The notes under the pieces are model-generated. The model did no database searches, had not been told where the DNA came from, and saw nothing but the letters and a program-made list of their open reading frames with translations. From Bacillota bacterium (GTDB taxonomy: Bacteria; Bacillota; Clostridia; Lachnospirales; Lachnospiraceae), in the NCBI GenBank assembly GCA_023415055.1, contig JAEZLZ010000072.1, positions 1-33,738 of the forward strand: 33,738 bases of DNA, written 5' to 3'. Positions 24,390 through 32,186 of this stretch are shown here, piece by piece. The first letter of the stretch is position 1; every line of letters starts with the position of its first letter. The position numbers and the translations under genes are program-made.

Positions 24390-24726
24390 CGATTTTATAG
24401 AAATTTTAAGTAATTTTCACAAAAAAGCCCTAAACAAAAATAAAAATGGTATTTACAGAAATCATATGTTATAATATACTAATGTCAAAATGTCTGCAAA
24501 CGCGGATGTTGTGTACTTTTGCACTGTTGCGTATGAAATGAACATAAATGGTAAAAGTAACAAACAGAAATATACTTGGAAGTGATTTACTTCCAATCGG
24601 AAGATAAACGCTTCCAATCGGAAGATAAACGCTTCCAATCGGAAGATGAACGCTTCCAATCGGAAGATAAACGCTTCCGAGAATAATAGGGATAAAAATT
24701 GTCCCAATATACTAGGAGGATTCAAA
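24390..24726. other. tig upstream region with long leader
   Basis: This 337-bp region holds a candidate extended -10 promoter (TGTTATAAT, 24467-24475), an 8-bp hairpin (TTGGAAGT/ACTTCCAA) at about 24576-24596 and the 21-bp repeat array. The tig leader would be roughly 245 nt long. Confidence 0.5.
24590..24678 (+). repeat. Four 21-bp palindrome-bearing tandem repeats before tig
   Basis: Four consecutive copies of a 21-bp unit start at 24590, 24611, 24632 and 24653, with a fifth partial CTTCC at 24674. Only one base differs (A to G in copy 3). Each unit contains CTTCC-AATC-GGAAG, a 5-bp palindrome with a 4-nt centre. The array ends 48 nt before the tig start codon. Confidence 0.96.
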
Positions 24727-26013
24727 ATGAGTTTACAGGTTGAAAAATTAGAGAAGAATATGGCTAAGCTTACCATAGAGGCTTCAGCAGAGGAATTCGA
24801 GACTGCCTTAGAGAAAGCTTATCAGAAGAATAAGGGTAAAATGAACGTTCAGGGCTTCCGTAAGGGTAAGGCTCCCCGTGCCATCATCGAGAAGATGTAT
24901 GGGGTTGGTATCTTTTATGAGGATGCTGCAAATGAACTGATTCCAGAGGCTTATGAGAAGGCTGCTAACGAGAGCGGTCTTGAGATCGTATCCAGACCTG
25001 ACATCGATGTGGTTCAGATTGAGAAGGGAAAGAGTTTTATCTTCACGGCAGAAGTAGCATTAAAGCCGGAGGTAACCTTAGGCACATATAAGGGTATTGA
25101 AGTAGAGAAGAAAGAAGCAGAAGTAACCGAAGATGAGATTATGGCTCAGATGAATAAAGAACGTGAGCAGAACTCCAGAACCATTACGGTAGATGACCGA
25201 GCAGTTAAGGATGGCGATATTACCGTGATCGACTTCGAGGGCTTTGTTGACGGCGTTGCATTTGAAGGCGGAAAAGGCGAGAATTATTCTCTTACCATCG
25301 GATCCCATTCCTTCATCGACACCTTCGAGGAGCAATTAATCGGTAAGTCAATCGGTGAAGCAGTAGAAGTTAATGTTACCTTCCCGGAAGAGTACCAGGC
25401 AAAAGAATTGGCTGGAAAGCCGGCATTATTTAAGGTTACTGTCAAAGAAATCAAAGTAAAGGAACTTCCTGAGTTAGATGATGATTTTGCACAGGATGTA
25501 TCTGAATTTGATACCTTGGATGAATATAAAGAGAATATCAAGGCTACAATTAAGGCAAACAAGGAAAAGGAATTAAAGACTGCCAAAGAAAACGAAGTAG
25601 TCGATAAGATTATTGAAGGTGCTGCTATGGATATTCCTGATCCGATGATTACCGCACAGGTGAATCAGATGGCAGAGGATTTTGCTCAAAGAATGCAGTA
25701 TCAGGGACTTTCCCTTGAGCAATACTTCCAGTTCACCGGAATGGATGCAAAGAAGTTCATGGAGAGCTTAAAGCCTCAGGCTTTGAAACGTATCCAGAGC
25801 AGATTGGTATTAGAAGCTGTAGCAAAGGCCGAAAAGATCGAAGTATCCGAGGAGGATATCGAGAAGGAGCTTATCGATATGGCTGCTATGTACCAGATGG
25901 AAGCAGATAAGTTAAAGGAATTAATCGGCGAAAAGGAAAGAGAGCAGATTAAGGCTGACATCGCTGTTCAGAAGGCAGTTGATTTTGTTGTTGCAGAGTC
26001 AAAGGAAGCATAA
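24727..26013 (+). CDS. tig: Trigger factor, ribosome-associated chaperone
   Basis: This 428-aa protein has the three-domain layout of trigger factor. The N-terminal ribosome-binding domain carries the signature GFRKGKAPR (43-51). A central FKBP-type prolyl isomerase domain (about 150-245) contains DFEGFVDGVAFEGGKGENY, and a helical C-terminal chaperone domain follows. It binds ribosomal protein L23 and shields nascent chains. I chose ATG 24727 because AGGAGG (24714-24719) is directly upstream; a longer reading from 24646 would translate the repeat array and lacks a ribosome binding site. It heads the tig-clpP-clpX run. Confidence 0.96.
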   Translation: MSLQVEKLEKNMAKLTIEASAEEFETALEKAYQKNKGKMNVQGFRKGKAPRAIIEKMYGVGIFYEDAANELIPEAYEKAANESGLEIVSRPDIDVVQIEKGKSFIFTAEVALKPEVTLGTYKGIEVEKKEAEVTEDEIMAQMNKEREQNSRTITVDDRAVKDGDITVIDFEGFVDGVAFEGGKGENYSLTIGSHSFIDTFEEQLIGKSIGEAVEVNVTFPEEYQAKELAGKPALFKVTVKEIKVKELPELDDDFAQDVSEFDTLDEYKENIKATIKANKEKELKTAKENEVVDKIIEGAAMDIPDPMITAQVNQMAEDFAQRMQYQGLSLEQYFQFTGMDAKKFMESLKPQALKRIQSRLVLEAVAKAEKIEVSEEDIEKELIDMAAMYQMEADKLKELIGEKEREQIKADIAVQKAVDFVVAESKEA

Positions 26014-26055
26014 GCATAATAGTGACAATGCATAACCTATAAGGAGGATAAATGT

Positions 26056-26637
26056 ATGAGTTTAGTACCTTATGTCATTGAACAAACAAGCCGTGGCGAG
26101 AGAAGCTACGACATTTATTCCAGATTGTTAAAGGAAAGAATTATATTTCTTGGTGAAGAAGTAAACGAAGTGACTGCCAGCTTAATCGTGGCGCAGTTAT
26201 TATTCTTAGAGTCAGAGGATCCAGGGAAGGACATCAACTTCTATATTAACAGCCCCGGTGGATCTGTTACCGCAGGTATGGCTATCTTTGATACCATGAA
26301 TTATATTAAATGTGACGTATCTACCATCTGTATCGGTATGGCGGCAAGCATGGGTGCATTCTTATTGGCAGGCGGAACAAAGGGTAAGAGATTTGCTCTT
26401 CCGAATGCAGAAGTAATGATACACCAGCCCTCCGGCGGTGCAAAGGGTCAGGCAACTGATATCAAGATTGTTGCAGATAATATTCTTAAGACAAGAAGAA
26501 AACTCAATGAGATCCTTGCGAAGAACACAGGCAAGCCGATCGAAGTCATTGAAGTGGATACAGAAAGAGACTTTTATATGAGTGCTGAAGAAGCTCGTGA
26601 ATACGGTATTATCGATGGTATATTAGTAAGCAGATAA
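26056..26637 (+). CDS. clpP: ATP-dependent Clp protease proteolytic subunit
   Basis: This 193-aa serine peptidase has the catalytic triad Ser98 (GMAASMG), His123 (MIHQPSGG) and Asp172 (TERDFYMS), with the conserved INSPGGSVTAGMAI. It forms the tetradecameric chamber that degrades proteins delivered by ClpX. AAGGAGG precedes the start. clpX follows 50 nt downstream in the same operon. Confidence 0.97.
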   Translation: MSLVPYVIEQTSRGERSYDIYSRLLKERIIFLGEEVNEVTASLIVAQLLFLESEDPGKDINFYINSPGGSVTAGMAIFDTMNYIKCDVSTICIGMAASMGAFLLAGGTKGKRFALPNAEVMIHQPSGGAKGQATDIKIVADNILKTRRKLNEILAKNTGKPIEVIEVDTERDFYMSAEEAREYGIIDGILVSR

Positions 26638-26687
26638 TCCTGTATCACCTGATGCTTTGCTAAGCAGAGAGAAGAGGTGATAAGGCA

Positions 26688-27983
26688 GTGGCAGGAAAGG
26701 TAGATGACAGAAAACAACTGAGATGTTCCTTTTGTAATAAAACTCAGGACCAAGTAAGGAAACTGATCGCTGGACCGGGAGTCTATATCTGTGATGAGTG
26801 TATTGAGATATGCAGTGAGATCATTGAAGAGGAATTTGAAGGTGAACCTGTAGTAAATACGGACATCAATCTGTTAAAACCAGCAGAGATTAAGGCTTTC
26901 TTAGACCAACACGTGGTAGGACAGGATGAAGCAAAGAAGGTCCTGGCTGTCTCTGTATACAATCATTACAAACGAGTGCTTGCGGAAAAGGATTTGGATG
27001 TCGAGCTTCAGAAGAGCAACATTCTTATGATTGGTCCCACTGGTTCAGGTAAGACTTATCTGGCTCAGACGTTGGCGAAATTACTGAATGTACCATTTGC
27101 AATCGCAGATGCAACTGCACTGACCGAAGCAGGTTATGTCGGTGAGGATGTGGAGAACATCCTGCTGAAAATCATTCAGGCAGCAGATTTTGATATCGAG
27201 CGCGCAGAATTCGGTATTATTTATATTGATGAAATTGATAAAATAACCAGAAAATCAGAGAATACCTCCATAACCAGAGATGTTTCAGGTGAAGGTGTAC
27301 AACAGGCGCTCTTAAAGATCCTGGAAGGTACGGTTGCTTCTGTTCCGCCTCAGGGTGGCAGAAAGCATCCTCATCAGGAGTTCATTCAAATTGATACAAC
27401 GAATATTTTGTTTATTTGTGGTGGTGCCTTTGATGGACTGGAAAAGATTATTGAAGCACGTACCGGACAAAAATCCATCGGCTTCAATGCAGAGATAATC
27501 GAGAAAAATAAGACCAATGTTGGCGAACTCTTCCGTCAGGTAATGCCTCAGGATCTGATCAAATTTGGTTTGATTCCTGAATTTGTAGGGCGTGTGCCGG
27601 TAACGGTAGCCTTGGATATGCTGGATGAAGCAGCATTGGTAAGGATTCTTACAGAGCCAAAGAACGCGATTACAAAACAGTATAAGAAGTTATTTGAATT
27701 AGATGGTGTGGAACTGGAATTCGAAGAGGGAGCTTTGGAGGAAATTGCAAAGCAGTCCTTTAAGAGAAAGATCGGTGCAAGAGGACTTCGTGCGATTATG
27801 GAAAATGTCATGATGGACTCGATGTATAACATACCCTCGGATACAAAGGCAATCAAGTGTATCATTACAAAGGAAGCGGTTCTTGGTAACGAAAAGCCAA
27901 CTCTGGTGCTTTCGGATGAGATAGTTACCAGAAAACCGATTGCAAAGAGAAGCACAAAGAAAAGTAAAGATGAAATAGCATAA
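26688..27983 (+). CDS. clpX: ATP-dependent Clp protease ATPase subunit ClpX
   Basis: This 431-aa AAA+ unfoldase has a zinc-binding domain (Cys13, Cys16, Cys35, Cys38), Walker A GPTGSGKT (116-123), Walker B with DEIDK (181-185) and the sensor-2 GARGLRAIMEN. The ClpP-contacting IGF-like loop is present as IGF in GQKSIGFNAE. It starts with GTG at 26688, preceded by AGAGGTG. It unfolds substrates and feeds them to ClpP. The C-terminal tail is Lys/Arg-rich. Confidence 0.97.
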   Translation: MAGKVDDRKQLRCSFCNKTQDQVRKLIAGPGVYICDECIEICSEIIEEEFEGEPVVNTDINLLKPAEIKAFLDQHVVGQDEAKKVLAVSVYNHYKRVLAEKDLDVELQKSNILMIGPTGSGKTYLAQTLAKLLNVPFAIADATALTEAGYVGEDVENILLKIIQAADFDIERAEFGIIYIDEIDKITRKSENTSITRDVSGEGVQQALLKILEGTVASVPPQGGRKHPHQEFIQIDTTNILFICGGAFDGLEKIIEARTGQKSIGFNAEIIEKNKTNVGELFRQVMPQDLIKFGLIPEFVGRVPVTVALDMLDEAALVRILTEPKNAITKQYKKLFELDGVELEFEEGALEEIAKQSFKRKIGARGLRAIMENVMMDSMYNIPSDTKAIKCIITKEAVLGNEKPTLVLSDEIVTRKPIAKRSTKKSKDEIA

Positions 27984-28008
27984 AATATTAACCATAACGA
28001 TTTACTCA

Positions 28009-28091
28009 GGGGCTCTTGCAAAATGAATTGTACTTCGGATGGAGGATGAATAAGCTTCCCTCCTAAGATATATATATTTTGCATCTGCCCC
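28009..28091 (+). other. Structured inverted-repeat element between clpX and engB
   Basis: GGGGC-TCTT-GCAAAAT (28009-28024) faces ATTTTGC-ATCT-GCCCC (28076-28091). This gives a 12-bp stem interrupted by a symmetric 4x4 internal loop. Inside, GGAGG (28041-28045) can pair with CCTCC-like bases near 28059-28063. TTTCTTT follows. It may be the terminator of the tig-clpPX operon or another RNA structure. Confidence 0.5.
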
Positions 28092-28196
28092 TTTCTTTGA
28101 GCATAGCTGGTCCAAAGAATGGATTACGAAGAAAATAATCTTTGATGGGTGCTTTTATGTAGGATGGAAAAAGAGAAAGAAACGAGGGTCAAAACG

Positions 28197-28808
28197 ATGA
28201 TTATTAAAAGTGTAGAGCTTGAAACGGTATGCGGTATTACCAGCGTTCTACCGGTGAATGACAAGCCGGAGGTGGCGTTCTCAGGGAAATCGAATGTAGG
28301 CAAGTCCTCCTTGATTAATGCTCTGATCAATAGAAAATCCTTGGCAAGAACCTCCGGACAACCTGGGAAAACTCAGACCATCAATTTTTATAATGTGAAT
28401 GAAGCACTTTATTTTGTTGATCTGCCTGGTTACGGATATGCAAAGGTATCAGAGGCAATAAAAGAAAAGTGGGGGAAGATGATTGAGAAATATCTCAAGA
28501 CTTCGCCCCAGCTTAAGTTGGTGTTTTTACTTCTTGACATTCGTCATGAACCTTCAACGAATGATAAGAGTATGTATGACTGGATTGTATATCAGGGTTT
28601 TCATCCGGTGATCATAGCTACAAAACTGGACAAAATTAATCGCAGCCAGATTCAAAAACAGGTAAAAACAATCAAAGAAGCATTACAGGTAGTTCCGGGA
28701 ACCAAGATCATTCCCTTCTCAGCGACAACGAAGCAGGGAAGAGATGAAATATGGAACAGCATTAATGAAATATGCTTCCCGTCATCGGAAATAACTATAA
28801 TAGAGTAG
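28197..28808 (+). CDS. engB: EngB/YsxC (YihA) ribosome biogenesis GTPase
   Basis: This 203-aa GTPase shows G1 SGKSNVGKSS (29-38), G3 DLPGYGYAK (75-83) and G4 TKLDK, typical of the small EngB family that acts in 50S subunit assembly. I chose ATG 28197 because it gives the usual MIIKSVELET start, and AGGG stands about 9 nt upstream; readings from 28149 or 28164 lack good sites. In many Firmicutes it follows lon at the end of the tig-clp cluster, but lon is absent here. Its last 14 bases overlap the 3' end of the convergent DUF4364 gene. Confidence 0.95.
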   Translation: MIIKSVELETVCGITSVLPVNDKPEVAFSGKSNVGKSSLINALINRKSLARTSGQPGKTQTINFYNVNEALYFVDLPGYGYAKVSEAIKEKWGKMIEKYLKTSPQLKLVFLLLDIRHEPSTNDKSMYDWIVYQGFHPVIIATKLDKINRSQIQKQVKTIKEALQVVPGTKIIPFSATTKQGRDEIWNSINEICFPSSEITIIE

Positions 28809-29310
28809 ACATCAGGTAAGCATAGACATCCGAGCTCTTTTCTTTCCAATTGTTGCAGATATTTTCAGCTTCCTCCGCCGTAGGTACTAGAAGTGTCAGA
28901 TCAATAATTGAGGCATCACGCTCGATTACACTAAGGTGTGCTGCGAACTCTCCCTTTTTAATCTGGAAGAATTCGGATTGAGTCGAAACCTCAGCCTGGA
29001 GTTCGTATTTGTTCTCCAGAAGGTAGGCTTCAATATCCTCCTTAATTCCGGAGGAGATCATATTATCAAAAAATAGAAGGGTCTCTGTACCGCTCTCGGT
29101 AATTCGATATAGGGTACTGTTACGAATCGTCCTTGTGTTGATAAAGGCATCATCAATCAGTTCCGAGATCACTCTTTGAAGGTTAAAGTAATTCGTGTAT
29201 TCCTTTTCTAAGATAAATGCAGTTAATTGAGCATTCGTTAGTGGAAAGTTTACCCTGCTTAGGATATAGAGGATCATAAGCTTATATAACATAAAGGTAT
29301 CGGATTGCAT
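28795..29310 (-). CDS. DUF4364 family protein
   Basis: This 171-aa protein matches the DUF4364 family, common in Clostridia. The N-terminal half looks like a winged-helix DNA-binding domain (MLYKLMILYILSRVNFPLT, then NYFNLQRVISELIDDAFINT and a TLYRITESG wing). Its C-terminal half is a mixed alpha/beta domain. It may be a transcription regulator; no target is known. ATG 29310 was chosen because AGGAGG stands just upstream; the reading from 29340 lacks such a site. It lies 16 nt after the radical SAM gene and is probably the third gene of that operon. It overlaps engB convergently by 14 bp. Confidence 0.85.
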   Translation of the reverse strand: MQSDTFMLYKLMILYILSRVNFPLTNAQLTAFILEKEYTNYFNLQRVISELIDDAFINTRTIRNSTLYRITESGTETLLFFDNMISSGIKEDIEAYLLENKYELQAEVSTQSEFFQIKKGEFAAHLSVIERDASIIDLTLLVPTAEEAENICNNWKEKSSDVYAYLMSTLL

Positions 29311-29326
29311 TGGTAACCTCCTATGA

Positions 29327-30265
29327 TCAGATTTCGCCAATATAATATTTACCCTGGTAGGTATCCCGTTCCTTCATCTGTCTGTGGATCGAGTTAAGTA
29401 CCAGTTTCTTGTTACTGCTCCAAGTAGGGGCAAGTAATAAACTCTTCGGACCATCACCGGTAATGCGGTGTATGACAAGCTCCCCGGGGAGACGTTCGAT
29501 GCAGGAGATGACGATATCGACATAGTCTTCCAAAGAGAGGACCTGTGTAAGTGTACCATTCTCATATAGCTGTCCGAGATCAGTTCCTTTTAATATATGC
29601 AATAGCTGTAATTTAATTCCTTGGACCGGTAATGTGGATATATATTCCATGGTTTTTAACATATCATGTTTTGACTCCTTTGGCAAGCCCAGAATGGTAT
29701 GAACTATAATAGGAATGCCATTTTGATGGAGTAGGTTTACGCAATCTTCAAATACACGAAGAGGATATCCTCTTCGAATGAAATCCGCGCTTTGTTCGTG
29801 TATGGTCTGAAGTCCAAGCTCTATCCAGACTGGTTTGATCTGATTAAGCTCTGCTAAAAGGGTGAGAACCTCGGGTGGAATACAATCCGGTCTTGTGGCG
29901 ATGGAGAGAATCACAATATCAGGATGATGAATCGCCTCCAGAAAGATGGATTTGAGATATTCCACCGGAGCATAGGTGTTCGTATAAGCCTGAAAATATG
30001 CGATATACTTTGCATTCTCCGGATCCGGCAGCTTTAAGGCTATGAGCTTTTTCGCTTCCTCAATCTGTGTAGAGATATTACCCCGATTGCCTATGGCAAA
30101 ATCTCCGGAACCTCCTTCCGAGCAAAAGATACAGCCGCGTCTGTCCAGCGTGCCATCTCTGTTCGGGCAGGTCATTCCCCCGTCCAAGGCCAGCTTATAG
30201 ATCTTCCTTCCATACATCTTCTTTAATTCATAATCCAGAGAATGATATCGCTTCTGATCCCACAT
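29327..30265 (-). CDS. TIGR01212-family radical SAM protein (YtqA/YhcC-like)
   Basis: This 312-aa radical SAM enzyme has the cluster-binding cysteines Cys33, Cys45 and Cys48 in CPNRDGTLDRRGCIFC, the spacing typical of the TIGR01212/YhcC family. GGSGDF, IELGLQTIHEQSADFIRRGY and HTILGLPKES are further family blocks. It is expected to carry a [4Fe-4S] cluster and cleave SAM. A role in tRNA modification has been proposed for some relatives; the substrate here is unknown. It begins 8 nt after the malic enzyme stop, so the two are probably cotranscribed. Confidence 0.9.
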   Translation of the reverse strand: MWDQKRYHSLDYELKKMYGRKIYKLALDGGMTCPNRDGTLDRRGCIFCSEGGSGDFAIGNRGNISTQIEEAKKLIALKLPDPENAKYIAYFQAYTNTYAPVEYLKSIFLEAIHHPDIVILSIATRPDCIPPEVLTLLAELNQIKPVWIELGLQTIHEQSADFIRRGYPLRVFEDCVNLLHQNGIPIIVHTILGLPKESKHDMLKTMEYISTLPVQGIKLQLLHILKGTDLGQLYENGTLTQVLSLEDYVDIVISCIERLPGELVIHRITGDGPKSLLLAPTWSSNKKLVLNSIHRQMKERDTYQGKYYIGEI

Positions 30266-30273
30266 AGTAATCT

Positions 30274-31428
30274 CTACTTTCTGATATATGCCTTTACAGC
30301 CGCACTCACCACATCGCTTACTCTGGGATCGAAGGGCTGAGGCATAATATTCTCCTCGTTCAATTCATTTACAGCTACTAGTCCCGCAATCGCAGTCGCG
30401 GCAGCCAGTTTCATCTCTTCGGTTATCTGGGTCGCTCTGCCTTCCAAGGCTCCGCGAAAGATACCGGGAAAAGCAACGACATTATTTACCTGATTCGGAA
30501 AATCGGAGCGTCCGGTTGCTACAACTCTGGCACCGGCTTCTTTGGCTAGCTTCGGAAGAATCTCAGGGTCGGGATTCGCCATAGCGAAGATGATAGCATC
30601 CTTGTTCATGGACGCAACCATTTCCTTTGTTACTACATTTGGTGCAGAGACACCGACAAACAGATCGGCTCCGACCAAAGCATCGGCCAGGGTTCCGATC
30701 TTATTCTCAAGGTTGGTGACAGAAAGCATCTGCTCCTGCATCCAATTCAGATGTGGATAATCCTTGGCAATGATACCAAGTCGATCGCAGAGTGTAAGAT
30801 GCTGAAAGCCATAAGAAAGCAGAAGCTTAGAGATGGCAATACCGGCGGAGCCTGCACCGTTTACAACGATTCGGCAATTCTCTTTACTCTTGCCGGTAAC
30901 CTTAAGGGCATTGATTGCTGCGGCAAGGACTACGATAGCCGTACCATGCTGATCATCATGAAATACCGGAATATCAAGAAGCTTCTTTAAGCGCTCTTCA
31001 ATTTCAAAGCATCTGGGAGCGGAGATATCCTCCAGATTGATACCACCGAAGGCAGGAGCGATTGCAACGACGGTTCGGATAATTTCCTCTGTATCCTGTG
31101 TATCCAGACAGATGGGAACGGCATTCACTCCGCCAAACTCCTTGAAAAGAACCGCTTTTCCTTCCATTACAGGCATAGCGGCATAGGGGCCGATATTTCC
31201 GAGTCCTAATACAGCACTTCCATCCGAGACTACGGCAATGGTATTTGCTTTGAGGGTATAGCGGTAAGCCGCAGACTTATCCTTGGCAATCACACGGCAG
31301 GGCTCGGCTACACCTGGAGTATAGGCAACAGATAAATCTTCTCTGGTCTTTACCTGACATTTTGATTTAATCTCCAGCTTACCGTTCCATTCCTCGTGCA
31401 GCTTTAATGCTTGTTCGTTTACGTTCAT
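30274..31428 (-). CDS. NAD(P)-dependent malic enzyme
   Basis: This 384-aa malic enzyme is of the short bacterial type. It has VAYTPGVAEPCR, VSDGSAVLGLGNIGP, the metal-binding FHDDQHGTAIVVLAA and the dinucleotide-binding VVNGAGSAGIAISKLLL. It decarboxylates malate to pyruvate, producing NAD(P)H; coenzyme preference is not clear from sequence. AGGTGG lies upstream of the start. It is the first gene of the three-gene minus-strand unit. Confidence 0.94.
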   Translation of the reverse strand: MNVNEQALKLHEEWNGKLEIKSKCQVKTREDLSVAYTPGVAEPCRVIAKDKSAAYRYTLKANTIAVVSDGSAVLGLGNIGPYAAMPVMEGKAVLFKEFGGVNAVPICLDTQDTEEIIRTVVAIAPAFGGINLEDISAPRCFEIEERLKKLLDIPVFHDDQHGTAIVVLAAAINALKVTGKSKENCRIVVNGAGSAGIAISKLLLSYGFQHLTLCDRLGIIAKDYPHLNWMQEQMLSVTNLENKIGTLADALVGADLFVGVSAPNVVTKEMVASMNKDAIIFAMANPDPEILPKLAKEAGARVVATGRSDFPNQVNNVVAFPGIFRGALEGRATQITEEMKLAAATAIAGLVAVNELNEENIMPQPFDPRVSDVVSAAVKAYIRK

Positions 31429-31559
31429 TTACTTATCCACCTATCTTGAAATTTTATATTTATACATCAAAATTGTTTACAGCTATCATAGCACTATAAA
31501 ATCCCTGAATCAAGTAGCGAATTCTTTGATCCGAGTATAGTGGGAGGAGGAACCATCTT
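31429..31559. other. Divergent upstream region of malic enzyme and broken gene
   Basis: I see no gene here. GGGAGGAGG (31542-31550) is a well-formed ribosome binding site for the broken gene that follows, with a TTG 9 nt after it. Confidence 0.45.
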
Positions 31560-31948
31560 TTGATAGAAAAACTAGATAAAAGGCACATTGCGATTACAAA
31601 ACCGAGATTGAACTTAAGGGTCTTTGGATCGGTATGCATATTGATCTGAGCAGCGGCTTCTTGGAGCTGATGAAAATCTATGGTAACGATTATATGAAAA
31701 ACAAGGAAGCGGTTTCAGAGTATTTTGATTTACTTCAGTATGATGAGTAGAAGCAGGGTTACCATCTGGATGCAATTGAAGGTTCAGAGCTTGAGAAGGT
31801 AATGGGTAACCTGACCGACCTCGGTCCGATTCCTGCCAAGGAGATTATAAAACGAGAGATAAATCTGGCTTTGGAATTGAATGCTTACTTTAAGAGAATT
31901 AAAGAGCTTATACCGGATATCGCCTGGAGTCTGCAACATGACATATAG
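31560..31948 (+). pseudogene. Broken gene with one frameshift and one amber stop
   Basis: A TTG start (31560) with GGGAGGAGG upstream begins MIEKLDKRH. Near 31585-31600 the reading must shift frame to continue as DYKTEIELKGLWIGMHIDLS, then SGFLELMKIYGNDYMKNKEA and SEYFDLLQYDE. A TAG at 31748-31750 interrupts, after which the same frame continues with KQGYHLDAIEGSELEKVMGN, LTDLGPIPAKEIIKREINLA and ALELNAYFKRIKELIPDIAW to a TAG ending at 31948. The repaired protein would be about 129 aa, helical and charged. I do not recognise the family. The intact ribosome binding site and downstream terminator suggest recent loss. Confidence 0.65.
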
Positions 31949-31970
31949 TCAAGTTATGCAGACTCTTTAT
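31927..31970 (+). terminator. Terminator of the broken gene
   Basis: GAGTCTGCA (31927-31935) pairs with TGCAGACTC (31957-31965); an inner TGAC/GTCA pair lies inside. TTTATTTG follows. The stem overlaps the last codons of the broken gene. Confidence 0.7.
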
Positions 31971-32186
31971 TTGAAAGGATATTATTAAAAGATAGGGAAG
32001 AGAGAAAAAGGAAAAATATAGGAATAATAGCATAAAAGAAAATACTTTTATTTCTAGGACATCTGATGTATAATAAAGTATTATATTAGGATAATCTTTG
32101 GATGTGTCCATCGTGTAGTATTTCTATATCACTTCTATATCAAATTCCGTAAGAGAATCCAATCGAAGAGAAAAGGAGTTGAAAAC
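31971..32186. promoter_or_regulatory. rho upstream region
   Basis: This AT-rich region holds a possible -10 TATAAT at 32069-32074 with a poor -35 (TTTTAT). AAAAGGAGTTG precedes the rho start. I see no clear leader structure. Confidence 0.35.

Noticed and set aside
24590..24678. Possible CRISPR array
   Set aside because: The 21-bp units are directly abutting with no variable spacers and no cas genes are nearby.
24462..24776. Minus-strand ORF with repeated FIFRLEA units
   Set aside because: The repeats are the translated 21-bp tandem array (a multiple of three), and the ORF overlaps the tig start; no independent support.
27548..28084. 178-codon minus-strand ORF over clpX
   Set aside because: It is antisense to the conserved clpX C-terminus, with no ribosome binding site or recognisable domain.
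31748..31750. In-frame TAG as a pyrrolysine or readthrough codon
   Set aside because: A separate frameshift also breaks the gene and the window shows no pyrrolysine machinery; simple decay is more likely.
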